Part shown: in pieces, positions 8,150 to 16,951 of the stretch
Numbering within the stretch: position 1 is the stretch's first letter
Layout of the letters: each line of letters opens with the position of its first letter
From: Aquabacterium sp. J223
GTDB lineage: Bacteria; Pseudomonadota; Gammaproteobacteria; Burkholderiales; Burkholderiaceae_C
Length of the DNA: 64,000 bases
Assembly: GCF_024666615.1 (NCBI RefSeq)
Contig: NZ_CP088297.1
Coordinates: forward strand, 3,514,501 to 3,578,500
Reading direction: 5' to 3'
Notes under the pieces: model-generated
Seen by the model: the letters and a program-made list of their open reading frames with translations, nothing else
What the model was told of the DNA's origin: nothing
Database searches by the model: none
Program-made: the position numbers and the translations under genes

Positions 8150-9199
8150 GTGCAGCGCCCGGTGCTGGTCTTCTACCTGGTGGACGCGGTGGTGCTGACC
8201 GGCTACTCGGCGCTCAGCGTGGTGCCGACCTGGCTGGCCGCCGTGCACCTGCTGCTCGGCGCGGCCAGCTGCGCCGGGGCGGTGGCCGCCGTGCGGGCCG
8301 GCTGGCACCGCCGCGTCGGCGAGCACTGGTTCTCCCTGATCAACACCATGATCGCCGTGTCCGTGCTGCTGTCGATGGCCATGGCGGCGCCGCGCATCGC
8401 CGCCATGTTCCTGATGACGGTGGTCACCGTCGTCGCGACGTTGGCCATCCGTGCACCGCCGCGCATGCTGGCGCTGGCCAGCGTGCTGGCCCTGGCCGGC
8501 ATGGTGGGCACGCTGGCCACCATCGGCTCGGACCTCGGCCTGGCCTTCGGCAGCACCGGCGAACAGGCGCTCACCACCGTGTGGCTGGCATTGCTGCTGA
8601 TCAAGGGCAGCGCCATCAACGTCGTCGGCTCACTGCTCAAGCACGAACTGACCAAGGCCAACGAGCGGCTGACCGAGGCGCTGCGGCTGGTGGAGTCGCT
8701 GGCCGCCCGCGACGACCTGACCGGCCTGCTCAACCGCCGCAGCGCGATGGCGGCGCTCAACGAGCAGCAGCGTCGGCACCTGCAGGGCGCGGCGCCCTTC
8801 GCCGTCGCGCTGCTCGACATCGACCACTTCAAGCAGGTCAACGACCGCTTCGGCCACCAGGCCGGCGACGAGGTGCTGCGCCGCTTCGCCCACCTGTTGC
8901 ATGAAGCGCTGCCGGCCGACCAGACGGCGGCCCGCCACGGCGGCGAGGAGTTCCTGCTGCTGCTGCGGGGCGTGGCCGAGCTGGACGCGGCCGTCGCCGC
9001 CGTCGACCGGCTGCGCCAGCGGGTGCAGGACCACGACTGGTCCCGGGTGGCCGAGGGCCTGGCGCTGACGCTGTCGGCCGGCGTGGCGCTGGCCGACCCC
9101 GGCGAACCGGTGGACCGGCTGCTGGAACGCACGGACCAGGCGCTCTACCGCGCCAAGGCCGGCGGCCGCAACACGGTGCTGCCGGCCTCGGCGGACTGA
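8150..9199 (+). CDS. Membrane diguanylate cyclase (GGDEF), N-terminus frameshifted
   Basis: The product makes cyclic di-GMP. The open part (349 residues) has five or six hydrophobic segments in the first 165 residues, a short coiled linker, and a GGDEF domain from DDLTGLLNRRSAM with the metal-binding DIDHF and active-site GGEEF. The inhibitory RxxD site expected just before GGEEF is absent (PADQTAARH), so product feedback through that site is unlikely. The frame opens at GTG 8150 without a ribosome site. An ATG at 8065 in another frame (MSTLASSFTVPLTP) joins it if one C is removed from the C6 run at 8102-8107, giving about 377 residues. It lies between fliE and fliF. Confidence 0.88.
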   Translation: MQRPVLVFYLVDAVVLTGYSALSVVPTWLAAVHLLLGAASCAGAVAAVRAGWHRRVGEHWFSLINTMIAVSVLLSMAMAAPRIAAMFLMTVVTVVATLAIRAPPRMLALASVLALAGMVGTLATIGSDLGLAFGSTGEQALTTVWLALLLIKGSAINVVGSLLKHELTKANERLTEALRLVESLAARDDLTGLLNRRSAMAALNEQQRRHLQGAAPFAVALLDIDHFKQVNDRFGHQAGDEVLRRFAHLLHEALPADQTAARHGGEEFLLLLRGVAELDAAVAAVDRLRQRVQDHDWSRVAEGLALTLSAGVALADPGEPVDRLLERTDQALYRAKAGGRNTVLPASAD

Positions 9200-9383
9200 C
9201 GGCCGGCGCCCCGGGCCGGGCCCCGGCGCCGCCACCGGCCGCGGGGAGAACCGCCGCTTTCGTCGGGCTGTTCGCCCGATGCTGCGCTGCGGTGCTGCCG
9301 AAGAATCGCCCCGATCGGTGCCGGCTTGACGCGGCGCCCCGACCGATGCGTTCTTCCTGTCGCCTGACGCCCCACCCCGCCTG

Positions 9384-11057
9384 ATGGACAACGCCCTCGC
9401 CCCGGCCGCCAGCGCCTCGCTGGCCACGCCGCTGGTGCCCGCCACGCCGGGCTTCGCCGCCCGCCTGTCGGCGCTGCCCGCCAAGTCGAAGCTGATGATG
9501 GCCGCCGGCATCGCGGCGCTGATCGCCGTGCTGGCCGCGCTGACGATGGCCGGCAACCCCGGCGACTGGAAGGTGCTGTACGCCAACCTGTCGGACAAGG
9601 ACGGCGGCGCCATCCTCACGCAGCTGTCGCAGATGAACGTGCCCTACAAGCACGCCGACGGCGGCTCGGCCATCCTGGTGCCGGCCGACAAGGTGCACGA
9701 CGTGCGGCTGAAGCTGGCCTCGGCCGGCCTGCCCAAGGGCAGCGTGGTCGGCTTCGAGCTGATGGACAACGCCCGCTTCGGCCAGACCCAGTTCCAGGAG
9801 CGGCTGACCTTCCAGCGCGGGCTGGAAGGCGAGCTCACCCGCTCCATCGGCGCGATGGCGGCGGTGCAGTCGGCGCGCGTGCACCTGGCGCTGCCCAACC
9901 AGAACGGGTTCTTCCGCGAGCAGCAGAAGCCCAGCGCCTCGGTGATGCTGACGCTGCACCCCGGCCGCACGCTGGACCGCTCGCAGATCGCCGGCATCGT
10001 GCACCTGGTGTCGTCCAGCGTGCCGGAACTCAGCCCCAAGGCGGTGAGCGTGCTCGACCAGACCGGCAGCCTGCTGTCGCAGGCGCCCGACGGCCAGGCG
10101 CACCAGGGCCTGGACGCGCAGCAGCTGCAGTACGTGGCGCAGGTCGAGGGCAACCTGACCCGGCGCATCGTCGACCTGCTGGAGCCGGTGGTCGGCCGCG
10201 ACAACCTGCGCGCCAACGTCACCGCCGAGCTGGACTTCTCGCAGGTGGAGTCCACCGCCGAGGAGTTCCGGCCCAACCAGGGCGACCCGTCGCAGGCCGC
10301 GGTGCGCAGCCAGCAGACCAGCGAATCGAACCAGTCCACGCCCGGCGCGCCCGCCGGCGTGCCCGGCGCGGCCAGCAACCAGCCGCCGGTGCCGGCCAGC
10401 GCGCCGATCACCGGAACGGCCCAGGCGCTGCAGGGCGCGCAGGGCGGCGCGGGCGCAGCCAACGGCCGGCGCGACCGCACCACCAACTACGAGGTGGACA
10501 AGACCGTGCGGGTGACGCGCAACGCGGTCGGCCAGGTGCGGCGGCTCAACGCCGCGGTGGTGGTCAACCACAAGGTGAGCACCGACGCCAAGGGCAAGAC
10601 CAAGAGCGAGGCGCTGTCGGCCGAGGAGCTGGACAAGCTGACCGCGCTGGTGCAGGAGAGCATCGGCTTCAGCAAGGAGCGCGGCGACTCGGTGAAGGTG
10701 ATCAACGCCCCGTTCAAGGCCGCGGTGGCGCCGAAGGAGGACGACACCCCGCTGTACCGCCAGCCCTGGCTGGTCGACCTGCTGCGCGGCGCGGCCATGC
10801 CGGCGGCCCTGGCCCTGGTCGCGCTGGTGGCGGTGTTCGGCTTCATCCGCCCGGCGCTGAAGGCCGCGACCACGCCGGTGGTGCCGCTCAAGGGCGGCCA
10901 GCTCGACGTCGTCGCCGACGACCCGCCCAGCGCCGTGCCGCTGCAGCTGGAGGCGCCGCGCATGCAGGAACAGTTGAAGAACGCGCGCGAGCTGGCCAAG
11001 GAGAACCCGGTGGCGGTGGCCAACATCGTGCGCGGCTGGGTCAACAAGGACCTTTGA
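9384..11057 (+). CDS. fliF: Flagellar MS-ring protein FliF
   Basis: FliF forms the inner-membrane MS ring on which the rotor and export gate are built. The 557-residue protein has an N-terminal membrane helix (about 33-53), the periplasmic ring-building motifs (DWKVLYANLSDKDGGAI, the YscJ/FliF domain), a low-complexity Gly/Ala/Pro loop (about 310-365), a second membrane helix (about 470-490) and a cytoplasmic tail that binds FliG (ending VANIVRGWVNKDL). Length is normal. It heads the fliFGHIJK block; the fliG start lies 15 bases after its stop. Confidence 0.97.
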   Translation: MDNALAPAASASLATPLVPATPGFAARLSALPAKSKLMMAAGIAALIAVLAALTMAGNPGDWKVLYANLSDKDGGAILTQLSQMNVPYKHADGGSAILVPADKVHDVRLKLASAGLPKGSVVGFELMDNARFGQTQFQERLTFQRGLEGELTRSIGAMAAVQSARVHLALPNQNGFFREQQKPSASVMLTLHPGRTLDRSQIAGIVHLVSSSVPELSPKAVSVLDQTGSLLSQAPDGQAHQGLDAQQLQYVAQVEGNLTRRIVDLLEPVVGRDNLRANVTAELDFSQVESTAEEFRPNQGDPSQAAVRSQQTSESNQSTPGAPAGVPGAASNQPPVPASAPITGTAQALQGAQGGAGAANGRRDRTTNYEVDKTVRVTRNAVGQVRRLNAAVVVNHKVSTDAKGKTKSEALSAEELDKLTALVQESIGFSKERGDSVKVINAPFKAAVAPKEDDTPLYRQPWLVDLLRGAAMPAALALVALVAVFGFIRPALKAATTPVVPLKGGQLDVVADDPPSAVPLQLEAPRMQEQLKNARELAKENPVAVANIVRGWVNKDL

Positions 11058-11071
11058 GAAGCGCTGACGCC

Positions 11072-12068
11072 ATGGACGAACAAGGCCTGGAAGACGCCGC
11101 CATCCTGCTGATGTCCCTCGGCGAGGAGGAAGCGGCCGAGGTCTTCAAGCAGCTGGAGCCGAAGGAGGTGCAGCGGCTGGGCGAGACCATCGCTCGCCTG
11201 AAGGCCGTGCCGCGCGAGAAGGTGGAGCACGTGCTCGACCGCTTCGCCTCCGAAGCCGACGAACAGAGCATGCTCGTCGCCGACACCGACGAGTACGTCA
11301 AGGTGGTGCTGCGCCGGGCGCTGGGCGAGGACAAGGCCAACCTGCTGATCGACCGCATCCTGCAGGGCTCCGACGTCTCCGGCATCGAGAGCCTGAAGTG
11401 GATGGACGCCGGTTCGGTGGCCGAGCTGCTGCGCAACGAGCACCCGCAGATCGTCGCCGCCATCCTGGTCCACCTCGACTACGACCAGGCCAGCGGCGTG
11501 CTCAAGTGCTTCACCGAACGCCAGCGCAACGAGGTGCTGGTGCGCATCGCCACGCTGGACGGCATCCAGCCGTCGGCGCTGAAGGACCTCAACGAGGTGA
11601 TGAGCAAGGTGCTGGCCGGCGGCGACCGCCTGCGCAAGGCCTCGCTCGGCGGCGTGAAGACCGCCGCCGAGATCATCAACCTGATGGGCAGCCAGGTGGA
11701 GAGCTCCGTGCTGGACTACATCCGCGAGGCCGACAACGAGCTGGCGCAGAAGATCATGGACAACATGTTCACCTTCGACGACCTGGACAAGCTCGACGAC
11801 AAGGGCATCCAGGCGCTGATGAAGGAGGTGCAGTCCGAGTCGCTGGTCATCGCGCTCAAGGGGGCGACGGCGGAGCTGCGGGAGAAGATCTTCCGCAACA
11901 TGTCGACGCGGGCGGCCGAGACCTTGCGCGAGGACCTGGAGTCGCGCGGCCCGGTGCGGTTGTCGGAGGTGGAGGCCGAGCAGAAGGAGATGCTCAAGAT
12001 CGTGCGCCGGCTGGCGGACGAGGGGCAGATCGTGCTGGGCGGGGGGTGGGGACGACCAGTTCGTCTGA
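11072..12068 (+). CDS. fliG: Flagellar rotor switch protein FliG (frameshift at 3' end)
   Basis: FliG is the rotor protein that meets the stator and transmits torque. All three FliG domains are present, including the EHPQ motif (LLRNEHPQIVAAIL), the MFTFDDL middle-to-C hinge and the torque helix region KGATAELREKIFRNMS. ATG 11072 gives the usual start MDEQGLEDAAILLMSLGE. The reading frame breaks in GGGGGG at 12041-12046: as written it runs on to 12514 (480 residues) into the adjacent repeat, but with one G fewer it ends GGGGDDQFV at TGA 12066-12068, the normal FliG C-terminus at 331 residues. I give the corrected end. Confidence 0.93.
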
Positions 12069-12070
12069 CG

Positions 12071-12735
12071 GTCTGTTCTGTTTGCGGGGCAGCCCGGGGG
12101 GCTCTTCGCGCTGCGGCCCGAGCTTCTTTGCGGGGCAGCCCGTGGGCCTGCGCGGCCCACACCCGCGGTTCTTTCTTTTGGTGGCCCAAAAGAAAGGAAC
12201 CAAAGAAAAGGGCCTTCAACACAACATCCGATTTCGCTCTCGAACTGGATGACGGGGCCCGCTTCTCGCTCCAGTTTCCGCCCGCCACCAGGCCCTGCCT
12301 CAGTCTGCAAGGGCGTCTGACACTCACGCGTTGCCGGCTTCCGAATGCGCTCGTGTCTGGGTCCGCGCCGCTTCGCTTCGCTCGCTTGCAAGCCCGAAGG
12401 CACCTCGTGCCCCCACTGCCTGCTGTAGGCGAGCGCAGCGACGCCGCATGGGCCAAGACACGAGCGCATTCGGAAGCTGCCGCGGGTGGCGCGTCCCCTG
12501 TCCTCGCAGACTGAGGCAGGGCCTGGTGGCAGGCAGAAACTGGAGCGAGAAGCGGGCCCCGTCATCCAGTGAGGGAGCGAAATCGGATGTTGAAGCGCCC
12601 TTTCTTTTTGGTGACTTTCTTTTGGGCAAGACCAAAAGAAAGTTACCGCGGGTGTGGGCCGCGCAGGCCCACCGGGCTGCAACCCCAAGAAGAAGCCCGG
12701 CCCGAGCAGCCGAAGCAACCCGGAAACAGGATCGT
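12071..12735. repeat. Large imperfect inverted repeat between fliG and fliH
   Basis: This 726-base gap has no credible gene. Its two halves are imperfect reverse complements: arms of about 310 bases (about 12071-12385 and 12429-12735) around a spacer of about 44 bases centred near 12407. Matching landmarks include CCGAATGCGCTCGTGTCT on the left against AGACACGAGCGCATTCGG on the right, the GATGACGGGGCCCGCTTCTC block, and a CTTTCTTTTGG...CCAAAAGAAAG mini-hairpin in each arm. The A/T-rich mini-hairpins stand out in this GC-rich genome. No transposase is present. It resembles dispersed palindromic elements of Burkholderiales, and it separates fliFG from fliHIJK. Confidence 0.85.
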
Positions 12736-12794
12736 GAAGACCACCTTCTTCAAGAATCCCCACAGGGTCATCCCCTGAAGAATCGCTGCCAAGC

Positions 12795-13601
12795 ATGAGC
12801 AGCTCCCCCTCCAACCCGAACAGCACCCGCCCCGGCCCCGGCCCGCGCCAGGTGCCGCCGCCCCAGGGCGAGTCCCGGCCGGCCTACGCCCGGTTCATCC
12901 CGCGCGAGGAGATGGACGGCCTGGAGGCGCAGTCGGCCGGCTTCAGCGACTTCAACCACCACGACCGGCGCAGCGGCTTCGACCGCCGCGCCGCCGCACA
13001 GGCCGCGGAGCAAAGGGCCGCCGCCGGCCCGAGCGCCGAGGAGATCGCGCGCCAGGTGCAGGCGGCGCGCCAGGCCGGTTACCAGGACGGCTACCGCGAC
13101 GGGTTGGTCGCGCTCGACGGCTTCAAGCAGAGCTACGCCCAGGCGATGACGGCGCAGGTGGGCGCGCTGCTCGACAGCGTCGATGCGCAGCTCAAGGCGC
13201 TGGAAGGCGAGATCGCCGGCACGGTGGCGCGCACCGCCACCCTGCTCGCCCGCCACATCGTGCGCACCGAGCTCGCCGCCCGGCCCGAACTGGTGGCCAA
13301 GGTGGCCGAGGAGGCGGTGAACGCGGTGCTGCTGTCCGCGCAGCACATCCGCGTGCTGGTGCACCCGGAGGACCAGGCGCTGATCGCCCAGGGCGCCGCC
13401 GAGGCGCTGGCCGCCCGCGGCGCGCGCCTCATGCCGGCGCCCGACATCGCCCGCGGCGGCTGCCGCATCGAGTCCGACGTCGGCGCCATCGACGCCCGCA
13501 TCGAGACCCGCTGGCAGCAGGCCGCCGAGACGCTGGGCCAGCAGGTGCTGGCCTGGAACGCCGACGAGCCCTCGACCCTGAATCCTCGGGCTGACGCATG
13601 A
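12795..13601 (+). CDS. fliH: Flagellar export apparatus regulator FliH
   Basis: FliH dimers bind the export ATPase FliI, hold it inactive in the cytoplasm and dock it at the C-ring. The 268-residue protein has a Pro-rich N-terminus, a short segment [13 protein letters not shown], the helical [10 protein letters not shown] region (related to the GxxxG-type repeats of the family) and the conserved C-terminal HrpE/FliH domain (about 130-260, [17 protein letters not shown] ... [22 protein letters not shown]). Its stop overlaps the fliI start (ATGA), so the two are translationally coupled. A dispersed repeat covers its last codons. Confidence 0.93.
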   Translation: MSSSPSNPNSTRPGPGPRQVPPPQGESRPAYARFIPREEMDGLEAQSAGFSDFNHHDRRSGFDRRAAAQAAEQRAAAGPSAEEIARQVQAARQAGYQDGYRDGLVALDGFKQSYAQAMTAQVGALLDSVDAQLKALEGEIAGTVARTATLLARHIVRTELAARPELVAKVAEEAVNAVLLSAQHIRVLVHPEDQALIAQGAAEALAARGARLMPAPDIARGGCRIESDVGAIDARIETRWQQAAETLGQQVLAWNADEPSTLNPRADA

Positions 13602-13712
13602 CCGCACGCGACATGGCGGCCGCGGGCCGAGCGCCGGGCCGCTCCCAAGCCGGCCCGCATCCCCTCGGGGGATCGGCCGACGTACCCGTCGGACGCGGGG
13701 CCGACATCCGCG
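13575..13712 (+). repeat. Dispersed GC-rich repeat, copy B, inside fliH/fliI coding sequence
   Basis: From about 13622 to 13712 the sequence matches copy A at 2245-2333 (GCGGGCCGAGCGCCGGGCCG core, hairpin CCCCTCGGGGGAT, GGATCGGCCGACG, GGACGCGGGG). Weaker similarity continues upstream into the last fliH codons (ATCCTCGGGC). Unlike the other copies it is translated: it encodes roughly residues 8-38 of FliI ([15 protein letters not shown] and following). Confidence 0.72.
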
Positions 13713-15094
13713 ACCGTTGGCAGCGCTACCTGCACGACATGGAAAGCTTCGCGGCGGCCCAGATGCCGCTGCGCGCCGAAGGCATGCTGGTGCGCGTCAC
13801 CGGCCTGGTGCTGGAGGCCGCCGGCGTGCGCGTGCCCGTCGGCTCGGTGTGCGAGGTGCGGGTGCCCGGCCAGCCGGCGGTGCTGGCCGAGGTGGTCGGC
13901 TTCCACGGCGACCGCGCCTTCCTCATGCCCACCGGCGAGGTGCACGGCCTGGCCAGCGGCGCGGCCGTCGTGCCGCGCCCGGTGCCCAACACGCCGCCGG
14001 TGCTCGGCCGCGTCAACCACCCGTGGCGGCGCAGCGAGGACCGCGGCCTGCACCTGCCGATGGGCGACGGCCTGCTCGGGCGCGTCGTCGACTCGCATGG
14101 CCGGCCGATGGACCGCAAGGGCCCGCTGGCCGAGCACATCACCAAGCCGATGACCCGGCGCGCGATCAACGCGATGGACCGCGACCCGGTGCGCCACCCG
14201 CTGGACACCGGCGTGCGCGCCATCAACGCGCTGCTCACCGTCGGCCGCGGCCAGCGGCTGGGCCTGTTCGCCGGAACCGGCGTCGGCAAGTCGGTGCTGC
14301 TGGGCATGATGGCCCGCTACACCGCGGCCGACGTCATCGTCGTCGGCCTGATCGGCGAGCGCGGCCGCGAGGTCAAGGAGTTCATCGAGGACATCCTCGG
14401 CGAGGAAGGCCTGCAGCGTTCGGTGGTCGTCGCCGCGCCCGCCGACGCCCCGCCGCTCACCCGCATGCAGGGCGCCGGCTACGCCACCGCCATCGCCGAG
14501 CACTTCCGCGACCGCGGCCAGCACGTGCTGCTGCTGATGGACTCGCTCACCCGCTACGCCCAGGCGCAGCGCGAGATCGCGCTGGCCATCGGCGAGCCGC
14601 CGGCCACCAAGGGCTACCCGCCGAGCTGCTTCGCCAAGCTGCCGCAGCTGGTCGAGCGCTCGGGCAACGGCCTGAACGGCGTCGGCTCCATCACAGCGTT
14701 CTACACCGTGCTGAGCGAAGGCGACGACCAGCAAGACCCGATCGCCGACGCGGCGCGCGGCATCCTCGATGGCCACATCGTGCTCAGCCGCGAACTGGCC
14801 GAGGCCGGCCACTACCCGGCCATCGACGTCGAGAAGTCGGTGTCGCGTGTGATGACCTCGGTGGCGCCGAAGACGCACCTGGCCGCCGCCCGCCGCGCCC
14901 GCCAGCTGATCGCCCGCTACAACAAGGCGCGCGACCTGATCGCGCTGGGCGCCTACCAGCCCGGCCACGACGCCGAGCTGGACAGCGCCGTGCGCCTGCA
15001 GCCCGCGCTGGCCGCCCTGCTGCAGCAGGACATGCACGAACACGCACCGCTGGACGAGGCCGCCGAGCAGCTGGCGGCCATCGTCGCCGGTTGA
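13598..15094 (+). CDS. fliI: Flagellar export ATPase FliI
   Basis: FliI is the F1-beta-like hexameric ATPase that unfolds and feeds export substrates. The 498-residue product has the Walker A loop [12 protein letters not shown], the arginine-rich [13 protein letters not shown] segment, Walker [19 protein letters not shown] and the family C-terminal domain. The conserved part begins near residue 41 ([13 protein letters not shown]). The preceding 40 or so residues are encoded by a dispersed repeat and are rich in Gly, Ala, Pro and Arg. The start at 13598 overlaps the fliH stop. A start as late as ATG 13739 would avoid the repeat but would remove conserved residues. Confidence 0.95.
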   Translation: MTARDMAAAGRAPGRSQAGPHPLGGSADVPVGRGADIRDRWQRYLHDMESFAAAQMPLRAEGMLVRVTGLVLEAAGVRVPVGSVCEVRVPGQPAVLAEVVGFHGDRAFLMPTGEVHGLASGAAVVPRPVPNTPPVLGRVNHPWRRSEDRGLHLPMGDGLLGRVVDSHGRPMDRKGPLAEHITKPMTRRAINAMDRDPVRHPLDTGVRAINALLTVGRGQRLGLFAGTGVGKSVLLGMMARYTAADVIVVGLIGERGREVKEFIEDILGEEGLQRSVVVAAPADAPPLTRMQGAGYATAIAEHFRDRGQHVLLLMDSLTRYAQAQREIALAIGEPPATKGYPPSCFAKLPQLVERSGNGLNGVGSITAFYTVLSEGDDQQDPIADAARGILDGHIVLSRELAEAGHYPAIDVEKSVSRVMTSVAPKTHLAAARRARQLIARYNKARDLIALGAYQPGHDAELDSAVRLQPALAALLQQDMHEHAPLDEAAEQLAAIVAG

Positions 15095-15114
15095 ACGAAC
15101 AGAGACGACCTGAC

Positions 15115-15573
15115 ATGCCGACCCCCGCGCTGAGAACGCTGCTCGACCAGGCCACGCAGGACCGCGACGAGGCGGTGGCCGCATTGCAGGCCGCCGAGGC
15201 GCGTGTCGTCGCGGCCGAGCGCCAGCAGCGGCAGCTCGCCGACTACCGCGCCCATTACCGCGACCGCTGGACCTCGCAGTTCGGCCAGCGCGGCGGCGGC
15301 GGCATGGAGATCGTGCAGTGCTACCAGAGCTTCGCCGAGCGGCTGGAGCAGGCCATCGGCCAGCAGACGCATTCGGTGGGCCACGCGCAGGCGCAGGTGC
15401 AGCGCCTGCGCCTGCAGCTGCAGCAGCGCGAGCTGCGGCTGGCCTCGGTGCGCAAGCTGGCCGAGCGCCGGCTGGCCGCCTTGAACCAGGCCGAGTCGCG
15501 GCGCGAGCAGAAGGCCAGCGACGAGGCGGCCCTGCGCAGCCGACCCGCCACCCTGCCCGGCGTGCTGGGCTGA
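15115..15573 (+). CDS. fliJ: Flagellar export chaperone FliJ
   Basis: FliJ is the coiled-coil stalk that sits in the FliI hexamer and recycles export chaperones. The 152-residue protein is almost entirely helical with heptad-like Leu/Ala spacing and abundant Gln, Glu and Arg (for example VQRLRLQLQQRELRLASVRKL), as in the family. It starts at ATG 15115, 20 bases after fliI and in the standard order fliI-fliJ-fliK. Sequence conservation in FliJ is low, so the call rests on fold type, size and position. Confidence 0.9.
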   Translation: MPTPALRTLLDQATQDRDEAVAALQAAEARVVAAERQQRQLADYRAHYRDRWTSQFGQRGGGGMEIVQCYQSFAERLEQAIGQQTHSVGHAQAQVQRLRLQLQQRELRLASVRKLAERRLAALNQAESRREQKASDEAALRSRPATLPGVLG

Positions 15574-15613
15574 CCGGTCCGCCACCCCTTCACCTCTTCT
15601 TCCCCGATCGCCC

Positions 15614-16930
15614 ATGCCCGACCTGCTGTCCGCACTGAGCGCCGTCCCCGCCCCGCTGCCGCCCGTGGCCGCCCCGGCGAACCCCGCCGTCACCGCCCCG
15701 CCGCAGGGCCCGGGCAGCTTCGCCGGCGCGCTCGCGCAGGCGCAGGACAACCCGGCCGCGCCCGCGGCGCCCGCGGCATCGGCCAGCCGCCGATCGGCGG
15801 CCAAGCCGGCACAGGCCACGGGCAGCACCGGTCCCGCCGCCAAAGCGGAAGCGCCGAAGGGCAAGCCCGACGCGGCGAACAAGGCCACCGCCGAGACGGC
15901 GGACACCGACGCGGCGACGACCGACGGCGCGTCCACCGCGGTGGCGGACGAGGCCGCCGCCGACGCGGCCGCCCTCGACGGGCAGGCGCTGCCGGGCACC
16001 GCACACCCCATGGCCGCGGCCGGCGGCGAGGCGACCGCCGCACCGGACGACCAGGCCTGGCGCGACCTGCTGCCGGGCTGGACCGCCCCCGGCGCCGCCG
16101 AAGGCGCCGTGGCGCAGGCCGTGCCGGGCGCGCCGGCGCCGGAGGGCCGTCCCGCCACCGCGGCGCTGCCGACCGCCGACCTGGACAGCGACCCCGCCGC
16201 CCTGCACGCCGCCGACCGACGCGGCCGCGCCGAGGCCACGCGCCCGACCGGCGCCCGCGCCGAGGCCGGCACGGACCTGGTCCGCCACCGCGCCGACGCT
16301 CGCGACCCGAAGGGCGCCGACGCCCAGGCCGGTGGCCCCGTGGCCGCCTCGGCCGCGTCCGCCACGGCGGCGGCGCCCGCCACCGCCACGGCGGCGGCCC
16401 TGCCGCTGCCCAGCGGCTTCGCCAGCCTGCTCGGCGGCGCGCTGCAGGCGCCGGCCGGCATGCCGGCCACCTCGGCCTCGTCCTTCCAGGCCCGGCTGTC
16501 GGCGGCCGTCGGCTCGGCCGACTTCGCGCCCGCGCTGGGCGTGCAGGTCAGCCTGCTCGTCGCCGAAGGCGTGCAGCAGGCCGAACTGCACCTCAACCCG
16601 GCCGAGATGGGTCCGGTCACGGTGCAGATCGCCCTCGACGGCCAGCAGGCGCAGGTGCACTTCCAGGCCGAGCACGCCACCACCCGCGACGCGCTGCAGG
16701 ACAGCCTGCCCACGCTGGCCAGCGCGTTGAACGACGCCGGCTTCACGCTCACCGGCGGCGGCGTGTCGCAGCAGTCCTCACGGCAGGACGGCCAGCCCGG
16801 TGCGCGCGACGGACGGCCGGGCGGCACCACGTCCGGCGGCCGCGATGCGACCTCCGGCGGCGCCGAGGCCGAGCCGACCGCGCGGCCGGCGGTGTTCACC
16901 GGCCGCGGGCTGGTCGACCTGGTGGCCTGA
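15614..16930 (+). CDS. fliK: Flagellar hook-length control protein FliK
   Basis: FliK is the secreted ruler that measures the hook and switches export to filament proteins. The 438-residue product has a long Ala/Pro/Asp-rich disordered N-terminal two thirds and a C-terminal hook-length control domain (about 290-390) with the family core LHLNPAEMGPVTVQIALDG and the following QVHFQAEHATTRDAL. It ends the fliFGHIJK block. The gene usually next, fliL, is 8.8 kb away beyond an unrelated gene island. Confidence 0.93.
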   Translation: MPDLLSALSAVPAPLPPVAAPANPAVTAPPQGPGSFAGALAQAQDNPAAPAAPAASASRRSAAKPAQATGSTGPAAKAEAPKGKPDAANKATAETADTDAATTDGASTAVADEAAADAAALDGQALPGTAHPMAAAGGEATAAPDDQAWRDLLPGWTAPGAAEGAVAQAVPGAPAPEGRPATAALPTADLDSDPAALHAADRRGRAEATRPTGARAEAGTDLVRHRADARDPKGADAQAGGPVAASAASATAAAPATATAAALPLPSGFASLLGGALQAPAGMPATSASSFQARLSAAVGSADFAPALGVQVSLLVAEGVQQAELHLNPAEMGPVTVQIALDGQQAQVHFQAEHATTRDALQDSLPTLASALNDAGFTLTGGGVSQQSSRQDGQPGARDGRPGGTTSGGRDATSGGAEAEPTARPAVFTGRGLVDLVA

Positions 16931-16951
16931 GGCCCCGCGCCCGGGGCCCCG

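Noticed and set aside
12069-12514. The extra 150 residues of FliG as written
   Set aside because: They arise from one extra G and run through repeat DNA; the normal FliG ending is present one frame away.
12324-12635. Arg/Ser-rich reading frames inside the fliG-fliH inverted repeat
   Set aside because: Both arms encode similar peptides (for example DDGARFSLQF) only because they are copies of one another; there is no ribosome site and codon use does not fit. They are commonly spurious genes in such repeats.
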